Shown: positions 9,681-18,977 of the stretch, in pieces
How the letters are laid out: the number at the start of each line of letters is the position of its first letter
Numbering within the stretch: position 1 is the stretch's first letter
NCBI RefSeq assembly: GCF_009761375.1
Contig: NZ_LEKM01000012.1
Location: forward strand, 1 to 42,400
Source of the DNA: Ursidibacter arcticus
Lineage (GTDB): Bacteria; Pseudomonadota; Gammaproteobacteria; Enterobacterales; Pasteurellaceae
Reading direction: 5' to 3'
DNA length: 42,400 nucleotides
Program-made: the position numbers and the translations under genes
Notes under the pieces: model-generated
The model's database searches: none
What the model saw: only the letters and a program-made list of their open reading frames with translations
Told to the model about the DNA's origin: nothing

Positions 9681-9719
9681 AAGTATCACTTGAAATTAAA
9701 AAATTTACGCCATATCGGC

Positions 9720-10703
9720 TTAATAAGATCTATCCACAGACAAATACGCCAATGAAATCAATGCTTGCTTATATTCGCTCTCAGGTAACGCTGCAATCGC
9801 ATCAACGGCTTTTTGTGCTTCTTGCTTGGCTCGTTGCATTGCATAATCAAGTGAATGATGTTCCGCCATAATTGCCAGAATTTCATCGAGTGCTTCACGT
9901 TTTCCGCCTTGCTCAATTGCTTCTCGAATCAGTGCAGATTGTTGTTCATTGCCATTTTTCATTGCGTGTAATAATGGTAAGGTTGGCTTGCCTTCGGCTA
10001 AATCATCGCCGATATTCTTGCCTAATTTTTCTGCATTCGCACTGTAATCTAAAATATCATCAATTAACTGGAAAGCCGTACCGAGATAACGTCCGTAATC
10101 TTTTAGTGCCGTAATCAAGCGAGCATCTGCTCCAGCAACAATCGCCGCACATTGTGTTGCTGCTTCAAACAGGCGAGCGGTTTTGCTGTAAATAACTTGC
10201 ATATAGTTTTCTTCGGTTGTGTCAGGGTCATTAACATTCATTAGTTGCTGAACTTCACCTTCGGCGATCACGTTAGTTGCATCAGACATTACCGCTAAAA
10301 TATCTAAGGATTGTAAACTTGCCATCATCTGAAAAGCTCGAGTATAGATAAAATCGCCAACTAATACGCTTGCAGCATTGCCAAAACGTGCATTTGCAGT
10401 TTCACGTCCACGACGCATATCCGATTCATCGACCACATCATCGTGCAGTAACGTTGCCGTATGGATAAATTCCACAAAAGCTGCACAGGTAATATGCTGT
10501 TGCCCTTGATAGCCTAAAGCGTTAGCCGCTAACACAGCGATTAACGGACGAATGCGTTTGCCCCCCCCACTAATAATGTAATGACCAAGTTGGTTAATGA
10601 GAACAACATCGGAATTAAGTTGAGCCAAAATTGCGTGATCAACAGCTTGCATATCCGCTTTGGCAAGTGCAGAAATCTGTTCAAGGGTAAGTTGCTTTGT
10701 CAT
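9720..10703 (-). CDS. ispB: Octaprenyl diphosphate synthase IspB
   Basis: IspB is a trans-polyprenyl synthase that builds the side chain of ubiquinone and menaquinone. The first aspartate-rich motif is in 'LLHDDVVDESDMRRG' near residue 90 and the second is 'QLIDDILDYSA' near residue 217. GGGKRIRP near residue 47 binds the diphosphate end of the substrate. The length of 327 is standard (E. coli 323). The GGGKR codons contain a run of eight G on the coding strand (10561-10568 as C on the plus strand). Essential quinone biosynthesis makes variation there unlikely to be tolerated. Confidence 0.95.
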   Translation of the reverse strand: MTKQLTLEQISALAKADMQAVDHAILAQLNSDVVLINQLGHYIISGGGKRIRPLIAVLAANALGYQGQQHITCAAFVEFIHTATLLHDDVVDESDMRRGRETANARFGNAASVLVGDFIYTRAFQMMASLQSLDILAVMSDATNVIAEGEVQQLMNVNDPDTTEENYMQVIYSKTARLFEAATQCAAIVAGADARLITALKDYGRYLGTAFQLIDDILDYSANAEKLGKNIGDDLAEGKPTLPLLHAMKNGNEQQSALIREAIEQGGKREALDEILAIMAEHHSLDYAMQRAKQEAQKAVDAIAALPESEYKQALISLAYLSVDRSY

Positions 10704-10843
10704 TGATGAAATCTTTTGATAATAAATAAGGCGAGATTTTACCTTAATGTGTAGATTGGTTCAAAACAAGAATGCAACCAAGCGGTCTGTTCCGATGAGA
10801 AATTTGCAAAAATAGCAGTATTAAAGGATTTTATGAGTAGAAA

Positions 10844-10867
10844 GGACGCCAATTGTGATCTGCGTCC
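10844..10867 (-). terminator. Terminator after corB
   Basis: GGACGC (10844-10849) and GCGTCC (10862-10867) form a GC-rich stem, followed on the minus strand by TTTCT. It begins about 10 bp after the corB stop and separates it from ispB. Confidence 0.6.
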
Positions 10868-10876
10868 CATTATACA

Positions 10877-12163
10877 TTACTCTTCTGTTTCACCAGAAGA
10901 CAGTGGATTAAGCGGTTCAACCTTAGCGAGTTTTACCATATTGTCGTTTACTTCCAAAATCGTAACTTTCAGATTTAGTAAGGTAAATTGCGTATCTTCA
11001 TCTGGGATTTTTTCTAAATGTTCCAAGATCAAGCCGTTAAAGGTGCGGACTTCATCAACGGGTAAATTCCAGTTAAAGAGCTTGTTAAGATCACGCAAGT
11101 TTGCAGAACCTTCGATCAATACCGAACCGTCAGATTGCGGTTTAACTTCTTCGTCTAATGTCGGTGCGGCTGATGTGGTAAATTCTCCCACAATTTCTTC
11201 TAAAATATCTTCTAGCGTAACCAAACCTTTAATATCACCATATTCATCAACTACTAGTCCGATACGTTCTTTATTGGTTTTGAAGTTCATTAACTGTGTA
11301 GTTAATGGTGTACCTTCGGGGATAAAATAGGCTTCATCAACAGCACGAACAAGCATCTCTTTAGTAAATTCATTACGCTCTAGCATTAGACGGAAGGCTT
11401 CTCGAACGCGTAACATTCCAAGAATACTTTTATCCATATTGCCTTTGTAAATTACCACACGAGCGTGTGCAGCACCTGTGAGCTGACGCATTATGGCTTT
11501 CCAGTCGTCATCAATATCAATTCCACCGATGTCATTGCGGGGAACCATAATATCGTCCACCGTTACTTTTTCCATATCTAAGATAGAAACAAGCATATCT
11601 TGGTGAGCGGTTGGAATAAAACGTCCTGCCTCAAGTACCACTCCACGCAACTCTTCGCTACTTAACCCTGATTTTTCTGATTTACGAATGCGAAAAACTT
11701 TCATTAAGCCATTGATGATTAAGTTCATTAAGAAAACAATTGGCAACATCAATTTTTGGAGCGGCATTAAAATATGGCTAACACTAAAACCGACTTTTTC
11801 AGGGTAAATGGCAGCAACAGTTTTTGGGAGAATTTCAGAAAAGACGAGCATTACAAGTGTAAGTAAACCTGTTGCAATCGCTACCCCTGCATCACCAGAA
11901 AGTTGTAAACCGATCATACCTGCAATGGTAGCGGCAGCGTTATTGACAAGGTTATTACAAATTAAAATAAGGCTTAATAGCGAGTCGGTTTTACCAAGTA
12001 GTTTTTCTGCTTGTTTTGCACCACGATGACCTTTTTCAGCCAAGTGTCGCATTCGGTAGCGGTTTAAAGACATCAGCCCTGTTTCAGAGCCAGAAAAAAA
12101 TGCGGATAGAATTAAAAGAATAGCAAGGGCAATAAATAAGCTACTCAGGGGGATACTTTCCAA
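10877..12163 (-). CDS. corB: CorB/CorC-type membrane protein with DUF21 and CBS domains
   Basis: This is an inner-membrane protein of the CNNM/CorB family, linked to Mg2+/Co2+ transport. The N-terminal DUF21 domain (about residues 1-190) has three to four membrane segments and the 'FFSGSETGLMSLNRYR' signature. CBS domains follow ('VDDIMVPRNDIGGIDID', 'LVVDEYGDIKGLVTLEDILEE'), then a C-terminal CorC/HlyC domain. I choose the TTG at 12163, preceded by AGGAATTTTACG. It gives 428 residues beginning MESIPLSSL, the same length and N-terminus pattern as E. coli CorB (YfjD). The gene follows ypjD, the same pair as in E. coli. Confidence 0.9.
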   Translation of the reverse strand: MESIPLSSLFIALAILLILSAFFSGSETGLMSLNRYRMRHLAEKGHRGAKQAEKLLGKTDSLLSLILICNNLVNNAAATIAGMIGLQLSGDAGVAIATGLLTLVMLVFSEILPKTVAAIYPEKVGFSVSHILMPLQKLMLPIVFLMNLIINGLMKVFRIRKSEKSGLSSEELRGVVLEAGRFIPTAHQDMLVSILDMEKVTVDDIMVPRNDIGGIDIDDDWKAIMRQLTGAAHARVVIYKGNMDKSILGMLRVREAFRLMLERNEFTKEMLVRAVDEAYFIPEGTPLTTQLMNFKTNKERIGLVVDEYGDIKGLVTLEDILEEIVGEFTTSAAPTLDEEVKPQSDGSVLIEGSANLRDLNKLFNWNLPVDEVRTFNGLILEHLEKIPDEDTQFTLLNLKVTILEVNDNMVKLAKVEPLNPLSSGETEE

Positions 12164-12192
12164 CGTAAAATTCCTATGTTCGTTAATCAAAT

Positions 12193-12246
12193 AAGCGGTG
12201 AGATTTAAGAAAATTTTTGCAAAAAATAGCGAGAATCTAACCGCTT
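12193..12246 (-). terminator. USS-containing hairpin after ypjD
   Basis: AAGCGGTGAGATT (12193-12205) pairs with AATCTAACCGCTT (12234-12246) with one mismatch. The arms contain the uptake-signal core AAGCGGT and the loop has the A/T-rich TTTTTGCAAAAAA typical of paired uptake signals used as terminators in this family. Confidence 0.5.
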
Positions 12247-12258
12247 CCTAACCCGTAT

Positions 12259-13038
12259 TTATACGATACGGCTGCCAAAATAGGCAAATGTGAGTAGCAT
12301 CATACCCGAAATTGAGTAAATTAGCACCCGATTTCCACGCCAGTGTAGCTTCCATTGCCCTAATAATAAAATGCTATACACAATCCACGCCATAAACGAG
12401 AAAATAGCTTTATGAATTTGCTCTGGAGCAAGGAAGTTTTGCAAATAAATCATTCCCGATGTGAGTGTTAGGGTTAAAAATAGCTGTGCAACTAATGTTA
12501 GCGTAAAAAAATGGCGGTTTACTGTCATCAATGGCGGTAATACTGGGGAAAGTGCCTTTTTCTTGCTTTTTAAGCGACTATCTAGCCATTTCAGTTGGAA
12601 AGCATAGAGTAGTGCAATAAAAAAGAGAGCGTAAGAAAAAATGGCAATAGCTAAATGGAACATCAACCCTTTGTTTTCAGCAATTTGTTTGATAAAGCTA
12701 CCTTCAACAAAGGTCGATAAAGTAACGTGGATCATTCCTATCGCATAAATAATAGACAAGGGAAACCAAATGGTTTTCCATCGAAGTAAGGCTAAAGTGG
12801 CTACCCCACTAATGCTAAGGCTAATTAGTGAGCCGACATTCATTATTGTGAAATTTTGCCCTTCTCCGATAAACAAGAGCTGTGAAACATTAACTGAATG
12901 GAAAATCACTGCAGTCAATCCTAACAGAAAGACTGCTTTTACATTAAGTTTTTGACTCGTTTCTAAATGGGCTAATGTTGGTGTAATCCATAACAATGCA
13001 CCAAGATAAGTCAGAATGGCTAATATAGCGAATAACAT
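12259..13038 (-). CDS. ypjD: Inner membrane protein YpjD, CcsA-like cytochrome c assembly family
   Basis: This polytopic membrane protein of 259 residues (about eight hydrophobic segments) resembles the CcsA/CcmC cytochrome c assembly family. 'AIAIFSYALFFIALLYAFQLKWLD' has the family's spacing, and conserved His residues occur in 'IFHSVNVSQLL', 'MFHLAIA' and near 'QWKLHW'. E. coli has the same ypjD-corB order, which supports the assignment. The exact role is not established in the family, so I do not infer haem export. Confidence 0.85.
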   Translation of the reverse strand: MLFAILAILTYLGALLWITPTLAHLETSQKLNVKAVFLLGLTAVIFHSVNVSQLLFIGEGQNFTIMNVGSLISLSISGVATLALLRWKTIWFPLSIIYAIGMIHVTLSTFVEGSFIKQIAENKGLMFHLAIAIFSYALFFIALLYAFQLKWLDSRLKSKKKALSPVLPPLMTVNRHFFTLTLVAQLFLTLTLTSGMIYLQNFLAPEQIHKAIFSFMAWIVYSILLLGQWKLHWRGNRVLIYSISGMMLLTFAYFGSRIV

Positions 13039-13118
13039 TTTGAATGCCTAAAAAATAAGAATAGTTTTCAATAGAGTATAACGTTATCAGTTTTTCGATT
13101 TTTTGGCTACGATACGGA

Positions 13119-13424
13119 TCAAAAATTTATATTAAGCAGATCGTTAATTTCATTCGGGATCTGTTTTGGCTCAGGAATAAAAATTTGTTTATGTCTTTGT
13201 AATTCACCTTTTTCTAACACAATGCTGCTTTTAGGTACTTTGAATAACTTACTTAAATATTTGATTAAGTGAGCATTTGCCTGCCCATCAACAGGTGGTG
13301 CTGTAATGGCAATTTTGAGCTCATTATCGTGTAAACCGACAATTTGATCTCGACTGGCTTTGGGTTGTAAAAAAATCCGCAAGCGAATACCTTGCGGATT
13401 TGTAGTGAATTCAACGGCTTGCAC
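13119..13424 (-). CDS. yggU: DUF167 family protein YggU
   Basis: This small soluble protein of 101 residues belongs to the UPF0235/DUF167 family, whose function is unknown. It has '[19 protein letters not shown]' followed by '[17 protein letters not shown]', the conserved core of the family. It begins 9 bp after yggT on the same strand, matching the conserved yggT-yggU pair of E. coli. The partners yggS and rdgB are not present here. Confidence 0.9.
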   Translation of the reverse strand: MQAVEFTTNPQGIRLRIFLQPKASRDQIVGLHDNELKIAITAPPVDGQANAHLIKYLSKLFKVPKSSIVLEKGELQRHKQIFIPEPKQIPNEINDLLNINF

Positions 13425-13433
13425 TGCTAATCC

Positions 13434-13967
13434 TTAAGCCACAGCCCACAGCTGCCCGAATAGGTTATAGAACAGTGTATTGAGTAGTAGCAAACCAAAT
13501 CCCAATACCATTACTGAAAAATCAAGCATTCCTGTGTGTGGTAATACTTTACGGATAATGCTGAGAACTGGTTCAGTAATTTGTGCAACGACATAATCAA
13601 GTGGATGATTACCTTGTGTTACCCAGCTCATTAAGGCACGAATTAAGGTTGTAAAAAAGAGAATTTGTCCAAAGGTTTTGAATAAACTGAGTAAGCCAAT
13701 AAGTACAGCCCTAGGAATATCTACACCAAATAAGATAAATTGTAAGGTAACAACTGCCATTGCTAATAATAGTGCGGCAAAATTTATTCGTTTAACCGTT
13801 GGGATAATTTTGCTCACAGGGTTCACAATCGGGTTGGTTAAACGCATTAATGTTTGTGAAATCGGCATATAAGGATCAACATTACAAAATTGTAGCCAAG
13901 TTCTTAATACCAAGACAAAATTAAAAAAGCCAACAATAATTGACAAAATAGGGGCTAGGAACTCCAT
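13434..13967 (-). CDS. yggT: YggT family integral membrane protein
   Basis: The 177-residue protein has two tandem YGGT repeats, each a pair of hydrophobic helices: residues about 5-85 ('VLRTWLQFCNVDPYMPISQ', 'RLTNPIVNPVSKIIP') and about 95-175 ('TTLIRALMSWVTQGNHP', 'QITEPVLSIIRKVLPHTG'). Proteins of this family have been linked to osmotic tolerance and to proper distribution of membrane functions, without a defined activity. It is cotranscribed with yggU. A direct repeat CTCTCTCTTAAAGAGAGAG (a short hairpin) lies just upstream near 13984-14002. Confidence 0.9.
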   Translation of the reverse strand: MEFLAPILSIIVGFFNFVLVLRTWLQFCNVDPYMPISQTLMRLTNPIVNPVSKIIPTVKRINFAALLLAMAVVTLQFILFGVDIPRAVLIGLLSLFKTFGQILFFTTLIRALMSWVTQGNHPLDYVVAQITEPVLSIIRKVLPHTGMLDFSVMVLGFGLLLLNTLFYNLFGQLWAVA

Positions 13968-14014
13968 TTTATTTCTCCGACATACTCTCTCTTAAAGAGA
14001 GAGTATAGATATGA

Positions 14015-14362
14015 TTACGCTTCGTTAATTGGTAAATCCCACCAAATATCAAATAAGCTACTCACTTCAATTTCAATTAAACCGTTAGCTTCTAACCATT
14101 TTTGTACAAGTTCGCGGTGTGATTCATCGCATTTGCCCAATTTTTCTAAGCAAACTAAGCCTTCCCAATGTAAATAACCGCTACCTTCATAAGCTAAACC
14201 ATTTGGGCGGATCACTTCATCAATAAAACGATCAACGGTATTATCAATTTGGTCAATACCAGTGCCTTCAGCAAATTGGAATTTCACTAAAAAACCAAGT
14301 TCTTGGAACTCAGCTAAGTGCATTTTTTTACGTTGTCTGCGGTTGCGAGTTGGTTGTGTCAT
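14015..14362 (-). CDS. yggL: YggL family 50S ribosome-associated protein (DUF469)
   Basis: The 115-residue product starts MTQPTRNRRQRKKMHLAEFQ and continues 'ELGFLVKFQFAEG', a clear match to the DUF469/YggL family; the E. coli protein has been found bound to the 50S subunit. It lies 18 bp after trmB on the same strand, as in E. coli. The basic N-terminal tail fits RNA contact. I see no catalytic motif. Confidence 0.9.
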   Translation of the reverse strand: MTQPTRNRRQRKKMHLAEFQELGFLVKFQFAEGTGIDQIDNTVDRFIDEVIRPNGLAYEGSGYLHWEGLVCLEKLGKCDESHRELVQKWLEANGLIEIEVSSLFDIWWDLPINEA

Positions 14363-14380
14363 TTTAAGTCTCCTATGTCA

Positions 14381-15124
14381 TTACTGTTTAATAAAGTAGA
14401 GATCCCAAACGCCGTGTCCAAGTTTATGTCCACGTTCTTCAAACTTTGTAAGCGGACGAAAGTCAGGGCGAGGGATAAAATCATTCGTTGCAGATTGATT
14501 TTGTAATTGTGGGAACTGACGTAATACTTCAAGCATATGTTCAGAGTAGTTTTCCCAATCCGTTGCCATATGAATAAAACCCTTTGGTGCTAATTTTTCG
14601 AGTAAACGTTCGATAAAAGCAGGTTGTACAATACGGCGTTTATGATGTTTTGCTTTTTGCCAAGGATCTGGGAAGTAAAGCTGTAATCCACCCAGTGAAT
14701 TTGGTGCGATGCTATCTCGTAAAATTTCTGTCGCATCGTGGCAAATTACACGCAAGTTTTTAACGCCTTTTTCCACTGCATAGGCAATACAAGCCCCAAC
14801 ACCAGGGGTATGAACTTCAATCCCAATATAATTGCGATCTGGATTTTGTTCAGCCATTTCCACCAGGGATTTCCCCATTCCAAAACCAATTTCTAGCACA
14901 ACAGGGTTATTGTTACCAAAAATAGTTGCAAAATCGAAAGGGGTATTTTGATAATCTAAACCAAGATTAGCCCAGTTATTATTCATCATATCTCGTTGAT
15001 AATCGCTTAGGCGACCTGTGCGTAACACAAAACTACGCACTTTTCGGACATAACGACCATCGGCAGTAAATTCGGCTTGTTCAACGGTTTTACGTTTTTT
15101 ATCCGCAAAAGTTATCTGTTCCAT
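14381..15124 (-). CDS. trmB: tRNA (guanine(46)-N7)-methyltransferase TrmB
   Basis: TrmB makes m7G46 in the variable loop of tRNAs using S-adenosylmethionine. The SAM-binding motif '[20 protein letters not shown]' lies near residues 74-93. '[18 protein letters not shown]' near residue 155 carries the family's FPDPW-K--H-KRR block. The length of 247 is standard. It starts one base after the stop of the MazG-like gene and is followed by yggL. Confidence 0.95.
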   Translation of the reverse strand: MEQITFADKKRKTVEQAEFTADGRYVRKVRSFVLRTGRLSDYQRDMMNNNWANLGLDYQNTPFDFATIFGNNNPVVLEIGFGMGKSLVEMAEQNPDRNYIGIEVHTPGVGACIAYAVEKGVKNLRVICHDATEILRDSIAPNSLGGLQLYFPDPWQKAKHHKRRIVQPAFIERLLEKLAPKGFIHMATDWENYSEHMLEVLRQFPQLQNQSATNDFIPRPDFRPLTKFEERGHKLGHGVWDLYFIKQ

Positions 15125-15125
15125 A

Positions 15126-15452
15126 TTATTTTAGTTTTTGCTCCATTGAAGATAAAAATTGTTCCATTGAATGATTGATATCAATATTCATTCGATCCGC
15201 TAAAACAATAAGCCACCAAATATTTTCACTTAATTTATGAGCGAGTTCTTTAGGTACATCACTATCTGATTTTGTCCAACGTTCTTGTTGTGCCATTGTT
15301 AGGCGAGCAACTAACCCCGCATCAGACATAAATGCTAAAGCATCTTCTTCAATGCTCCAATGACTACCGTGATATTTTTGTTCAAGCTGGTGATACTTTT
15401 CACGAATAGCTAATGAACGCTCAGTAATCTGTTTAAAGGTATTTTCTGTCAT
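15126..15452 (-). CDS. MazG-like nucleotide pyrophosphohydrolase-fold protein
   Basis: The 108-residue, mainly helical protein contains '[20 protein letters not shown]' (about residues 73-92), which resembles the 'EL-D-LWYL--LADRL-IDL' helix of all-alpha NTP pyrophosphohydrolases. The acidic pairs '[12 protein letters not shown]' earlier could be part of a metal site, but the canonical EExxE of MazG is not obvious. It is translationally close to trmB (1 bp) and probably belongs to its operon. The family call is moderate; activity and substrate are unknown. Confidence 0.6.
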   Translation of the reverse strand: MTENTFKQITERSLAIREKYHQLEQKYHGSHWSIEEDALAFMSDAGLVARLTMAQQERWTKSDSDVPKELAHKLSENIWWLIVLADRMNIDINHSMEQFLSSMEQKLK

Positions 15453-15484
15453 TTGTAAAAAATCCTAATGATCTGACCGCTTAG

Positions 15485-16435
15485 CTAGAAACGAACTAAG
15501 GCAGAACCCCAAGTCCAACCACCACCAAAGGCTTCAAGCAACAATAATTGCCCACGTTGAATACGTCCATCACGCACTGCTTCATCTAAAGCAACAGGGA
15601 TTGTCGCTGCACTTGTATTACCGTAGCGGTCCAGAGTAATAACCACTTGGGAAAGATCCATAGCCAATTTTTCTGCCGTTGCACTAATTATGCGTAAATT
15701 TGCTTGGTGTGGAACAAGCCAGTCAAGAGCCGATTTATCAAGGTTATTTTCACTTAATGTTTCTTCAACGACATTAGCCAGTTCTCTTACGGCAAGCTTG
15801 AATGTGGCATTGCCTTGCATCTCAATATAGCCAGATTTTTCAACACCACGTTCTGCTTGCGGTAATACGAGAGAATTTGTTTTATCTGCCGAAGAGTGTA
15901 AATGCGTAGAAATGATCCCTTCTTGTTCACTTGCTTCTAAAATGACCGCTCCAGCACCATCACCAAATAACACAACTGTGCCACGATCGGTTTCATCTAG
16001 TTTGCGAGAGTTAAGATCAGAACCAACCACTAATGCCTTTTTCACTTTACCACTTTTGATAAATTGATCCGCAACACTTAATGCATAAACAAAGCCTGTA
16101 CAAGCTGCGGCTACATCAAAGGCAATGGCATCTTCAATCTCTAAAATACCTTGGATCTGGCACGCAGCACTTGGGTAAGCGTGTGAATTGCTGGTTGTTC
16201 CAACAATAATCAGATCGATCTCTTGTGGATCAAGTTGTGCCTGCTCTAAACATTTTTTTGCAGCTTCTGCCCCCATTGTTGCGGAAGTTTCGTGAGCAGC
16301 GGCAATACGGCGTTCTTTAATACCTGAACGGGTTGTGATCCACTCATCTGAAGTGTCCACCATTTTTTCTAAATCCGCATTCGTACGGATCTGACTTGGT
16401 AAGTAGCTACCAGTCGCTAAAATTCTGCTGTACAT
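15485..16435 (-). CDS. fabH: 3-oxoacyl-[ACP] synthase III FabH
   Basis: FabH condenses acetyl-CoA with malonyl-ACP to start fatty-acid synthesis. The triad is visible: Cys in '[11 protein letters not shown]' near residue 112, His in '[11 protein letters not shown]' near 243, and Asn in '[14 protein letters not shown]' near 273. The length of 316 equals E. coli FabH. Unusually it lies about 6.6 kb from fabD-fabG, next to trmB and lpxB, rather than directly before fabD. plsX is not adjacent. Confidence 0.96.
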   Translation of the reverse strand: MYSRILATGSYLPSQIRTNADLEKMVDTSDEWITTRSGIKERRIAAAHETSATMGAEAAKKCLEQAQLDPQEIDLIIVGTTSNSHAYPSAACQIQGILEIEDAIAFDVAAACTGFVYALSVADQFIKSGKVKKALVVGSDLNSRKLDETDRGTVVLFGDGAGAVILEASEQEGIISTHLHSSADKTNSLVLPQAERGVEKSGYIEMQGNATFKLAVRELANVVEETLSENNLDKSALDWLVPHQANLRIISATAEKLAMDLSQVVITLDRYGNTSAATIPVALDEAVRDGRIQRGQLLLLEAFGGGWTWGSALVRF

Positions 16436-16511
16436 ATCTTGTTCTCAATAAATTTAGACTGCGTCCATTATACCGCAAAATCGGTATATTGCGAAAATGG
16501 TAGGTATTTTA

Positions 16512-17681
16512 TCAATATGAAGTTGCTTGATTTAACACATCTACTACTGCTTGAGCAGCTTGAACGTCAGCATTACATTGAATTTGTTGGTGTAATTCAG
16601 TAAAACGTTGTTTTAGTGCGTTAGTTTTAGCTTGATTATCGCTATCTTCAGATAAATAAATACTAAGCTGTTGAGCTAAATTTTCAGGGTTACATTCGTG
16701 CTGAATTAACTCAGGCACAAGCGGTTGGTTTGCCAATAAATTTGGCAATGAAATATAGTCTGTTTTGACTAATCTTTGTGCCAACCAGTAAGTCGTTGGT
16801 TTCATTTTATACCCCACAACCATCGGCGATTTACATAACATCGCTTCTAATGCAGCAGTGCCTGACGCTAATAGTGTTGCATCTGCGGCAATCATCGCTG
16901 ATCTTGCATTGCCTTCTAAGATCGTTACATCAAGTTCTGGGGCAACTTCTGCTTTGATTTGCATAAATTGTTCAATGCGTTTCTGATTGACTAATGGGAC
17001 TAAGAATTGTAAATCAGGATATTGTTGTTTAAGTAGTTGAGCTGTTTTAAGAAATGGTTCAGTTAAAAAGCCTACTTCACTGCTACGGCTACCGACTAAA
17101 ATCGCTAAATAACGCTGTTTTTCATCAACATTGATTAAACGACAAGCTTCGTTACGGCTTGGCTTGAGTGCAATCGCATCTGCCATTGTATGTCCAATAA
17201 AGCGACAAGGTACATTAAAACGATCGTAAAAGGCTTTTTCAAAAGGAAGAAATGCCAACACAAGATCCGTTGCTCGAGCAATTTTATGAATGCGGTTTTG
17301 TCGCCACGCCCAAACGGAAGGACTAACATAGTGAATGGTTTTTATACCCTTTGCTTTGAGTTTTTCTTCGATCCCGATATTAAAATCTGGAGCGTCTATT
17401 CCAATAAAAATATCAGGTTTTTCAGCTAACATTGTTTCAATAACTTGTTGGCGACGTTTTAATAATCTTGGTAAATGTTTAACGACTTCAGCTAACCCCA
17501 TTACCGCAAGTTCTTCCATATCAAAGAGCGTTTCACAGCCAGCCGCTAACATTTGTTGCCCTGCAACGCCAATAAAACGAGCATTCGGATAGTGAATTTT
17601 CAATGCGTTGATCAATCCTGCCCCAAGAATATCCCCTGATATTTCCCCTGCAACAATCGCAATAACTGGCTGACGTTCCAT
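16512..17681 (-). CDS. lpxB: Lipid-A-disaccharide synthase LpxB
   Basis: LpxB is the peripheral inner-membrane GT19 glycosyltransferase that joins UDP-diacylglucosamine and lipid X in lipid A synthesis. '[16 protein letters not shown]' (residues 10-25), 'GIDAPDFNI', '[11 protein letters not shown]' and '[20 protein letters not shown]' are diagnostic. The length of 389 is normal. It stands alone rather than in the lpxD-fabZ-lpxA-lpxB cluster. A perfect uptake signal lies in the coding region at 16717-16725. Confidence 0.95.
   Translation of the reverse strand: MERQPVIAIVAGEISGDILGAGLINALKIHYPNARFIGVAGQQMLAAGCETLFDMEELAVMGLAEVVKHLPRLLKRRQQVIETMLAEKPDIFIGIDAPDFNIGIEEKLKAKGIKTIHYVSPSVWAWRQNRIHKIARATDLVLAFLPFEKAFYDRFNVPCRFIGHTMADAIALKPSRNEACRLINVDEKQRYLAILVGSRSSEVGFLTEPFLKTAQLLKQQYPDLQFLVPLVNQKRIEQFMQIKAEVAPELDVTILEGNARSAMIAADATLLASGTAALEAMLCKSPMVVGYKMKPTTYWLAQRLVKTDYISLPNLLANQPLVPELIQHECNPENLAQQLSIYLSEDSDNQAKTNALKQRFTELHQQIQCNADVQAAQAVVDVLNQATSY
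16717..16725 (+). repeat. DNA uptake signal sequence
   Basis: Perfect ACAAGCGGT inside lpxB, followed by a T-rich extension. Confidence 0.8.
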
Positions 17682-17774
17682 TCTTATGTCCTTTTTTGAT
17701 TACAAACAGCGTTATTATAGAGAGCATTCGCTATTTTGGGTATACACTCTACGCTCTGATTATGAGTAGCTCTC

Positions 17775-18605
17775 TTAATACCCCCACCCATTAAAATCAG
17801 GTAAAAAAGCATTATGGGATAAGCGTTTCACTTGGGTATGGACTGTACCATCAGGTAGTAGAGATAACTCTCGCCAGCCTTGCGGTAATCGGTCAAGAGT
17901 GAATTGATCGCAATTTGGCTTAAATTGAATACAAGTAGATGGCGTGGCAAGAATACGGTAGCCTAACCATTCATCGTCCACTTCTTGATGAATATGTCCG
18001 TGCAAAATACCTTTAATATTATGACGGAAAGGGGCTAATACATTTGCGAGCTGATCAGGATTCGCAAGGCTATGCTGATCTAACCACGCAGAGTGAGTGG
18101 GTAGAATGTTGTGATGTAAGGCAATCAAGACATAACGTTCAGGATATTCTGCTAATTTTTCAGCTAACCACGTTAATTGCATTTCACTCAATGCCCCTTT
18201 AGGAATACCTTCAATATGGCTATCTAGCATAAGAATCTGCCATTTTTCACCAGCTAAAATTTGTTTATGTGGTTGAATTTGAGCGTAAAGTGCCAAGGCA
18301 TTGTTCATTTGCGGCTGTAAGTCGTGATTGCCTTCTAACCAGAAAAGTGGCTTTTTCAATGGCTTTACCATCTGAGCAAAGCGATGATAACCTTCTCGAT
18401 TATGATCTTGAACTAAATCGCCAGTGGCGAGAATAAAATCATAGTCAAAAGGCTCTTGCTGTATAGCATCTAATACGGCTTGAAAACTTTGAATGGTCGG
18501 AACACCAAGCAATCGTCCATCGTCCGAAGCAAATAAATGGGGATCGGTAATCTGCACAATTCGCACAATGGACGCTAAATCGGGGAACTGATAAGCGTCT
18601 TTCAT
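17775..18605 (-). CDS. cpdA: 3',5'-cyclic AMP phosphodiesterase CpdA
   Basis: CpdA hydrolyses cAMP to AMP and so damps CRP signalling. It is a class III calcineurin-like metallophosphoesterase of 276 residues. The metal-binding motifs are in order: 'QITDPHLF' (D-x-H), 'ATGDLVQDH', 'LEGNHDL', 'ALHHNILP' and 'GHIHQE'. It is the last core gene before the accessory region; a diverged copy of the mutL 3' end lies 128 bp upstream of its start. Confidence 0.93.
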   Translation of the reverse strand: MKDAYQFPDLASIVRIVQITDPHLFASDDGRLLGVPTIQSFQAVLDAIQQEPFDYDFILATGDLVQDHNREGYHRFAQMVKPLKKPLFWLEGNHDLQPQMNNALALYAQIQPHKQILAGEKWQILMLDSHIEGIPKGALSEMQLTWLAEKLAEYPERYVLIALHHNILPTHSAWLDQHSLANPDQLANVLAPFRHNIKGILHGHIHQEVDDEWLGYRILATPSTCIQFKPNCDQFTLDRLPQGWRELSLLPDGTVHTQVKRLSHNAFLPDFNGWGY

Positions 18606-18977
18606 TTTGGGTAAACTCTAAAAAAATAATCTAGGGCGATACTCTACTGATTTCATTGTTATTGTCAGTAACCAATGTTCAAAAATGTGGAGTACTGCAC
18701 ATTTTTTCCGATAATTTTTTTCGTTTACGATGTTAATTAGCCAATGGGGCTAAATAGTGAGCAAAATCTATTCGGATTTTGAGTGTTTCTAACCGCTGTT
18801 GAGTGTGAGTGTGTTGTTCTCATTTTTTAGTTGAGATCTTGCCCTTTTTACAATGGCATTATCCTCTTCTAACTCTAAAATCTAGTTTGTTTAGGTAGTC
18901 CTTTACTGTAATATCAAATTGGTGTTTGAGCTGTAAGGGAGAGTTCGCCATTTAATCCCACCTAATTTTCCTTATAG
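18606..18977. other. Intergenic stretch holding a mutL 3' fragment
   Basis: This 372-bp gap between cpdA and the first family-A gene contains the mutL-like fragment at 18733-18820. Its right end (from about 18952) resembles the sequence downstream of the family-A gene at 24680, showing that the gene and its 3' flank were copied together. I see no other gene in it. Confidence 0.7.
18733..18820 (-). pseudogene. Diverged second copy of the last 88 bp of mutL
   Basis: This segment aligns without gaps to 20695-20782, the 3' end of mutL including the stop codon, with about seven mismatches by eye. Read on the minus strand it still ends -APLAN-stop where mutL ends -APLAD-stop, and then diverges abruptly from mutL at both edges. 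It marks a duplication or an allele replacement at the mutL 3' end, with the two family-A genes now lying between the copies. Confidence 0.85.
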
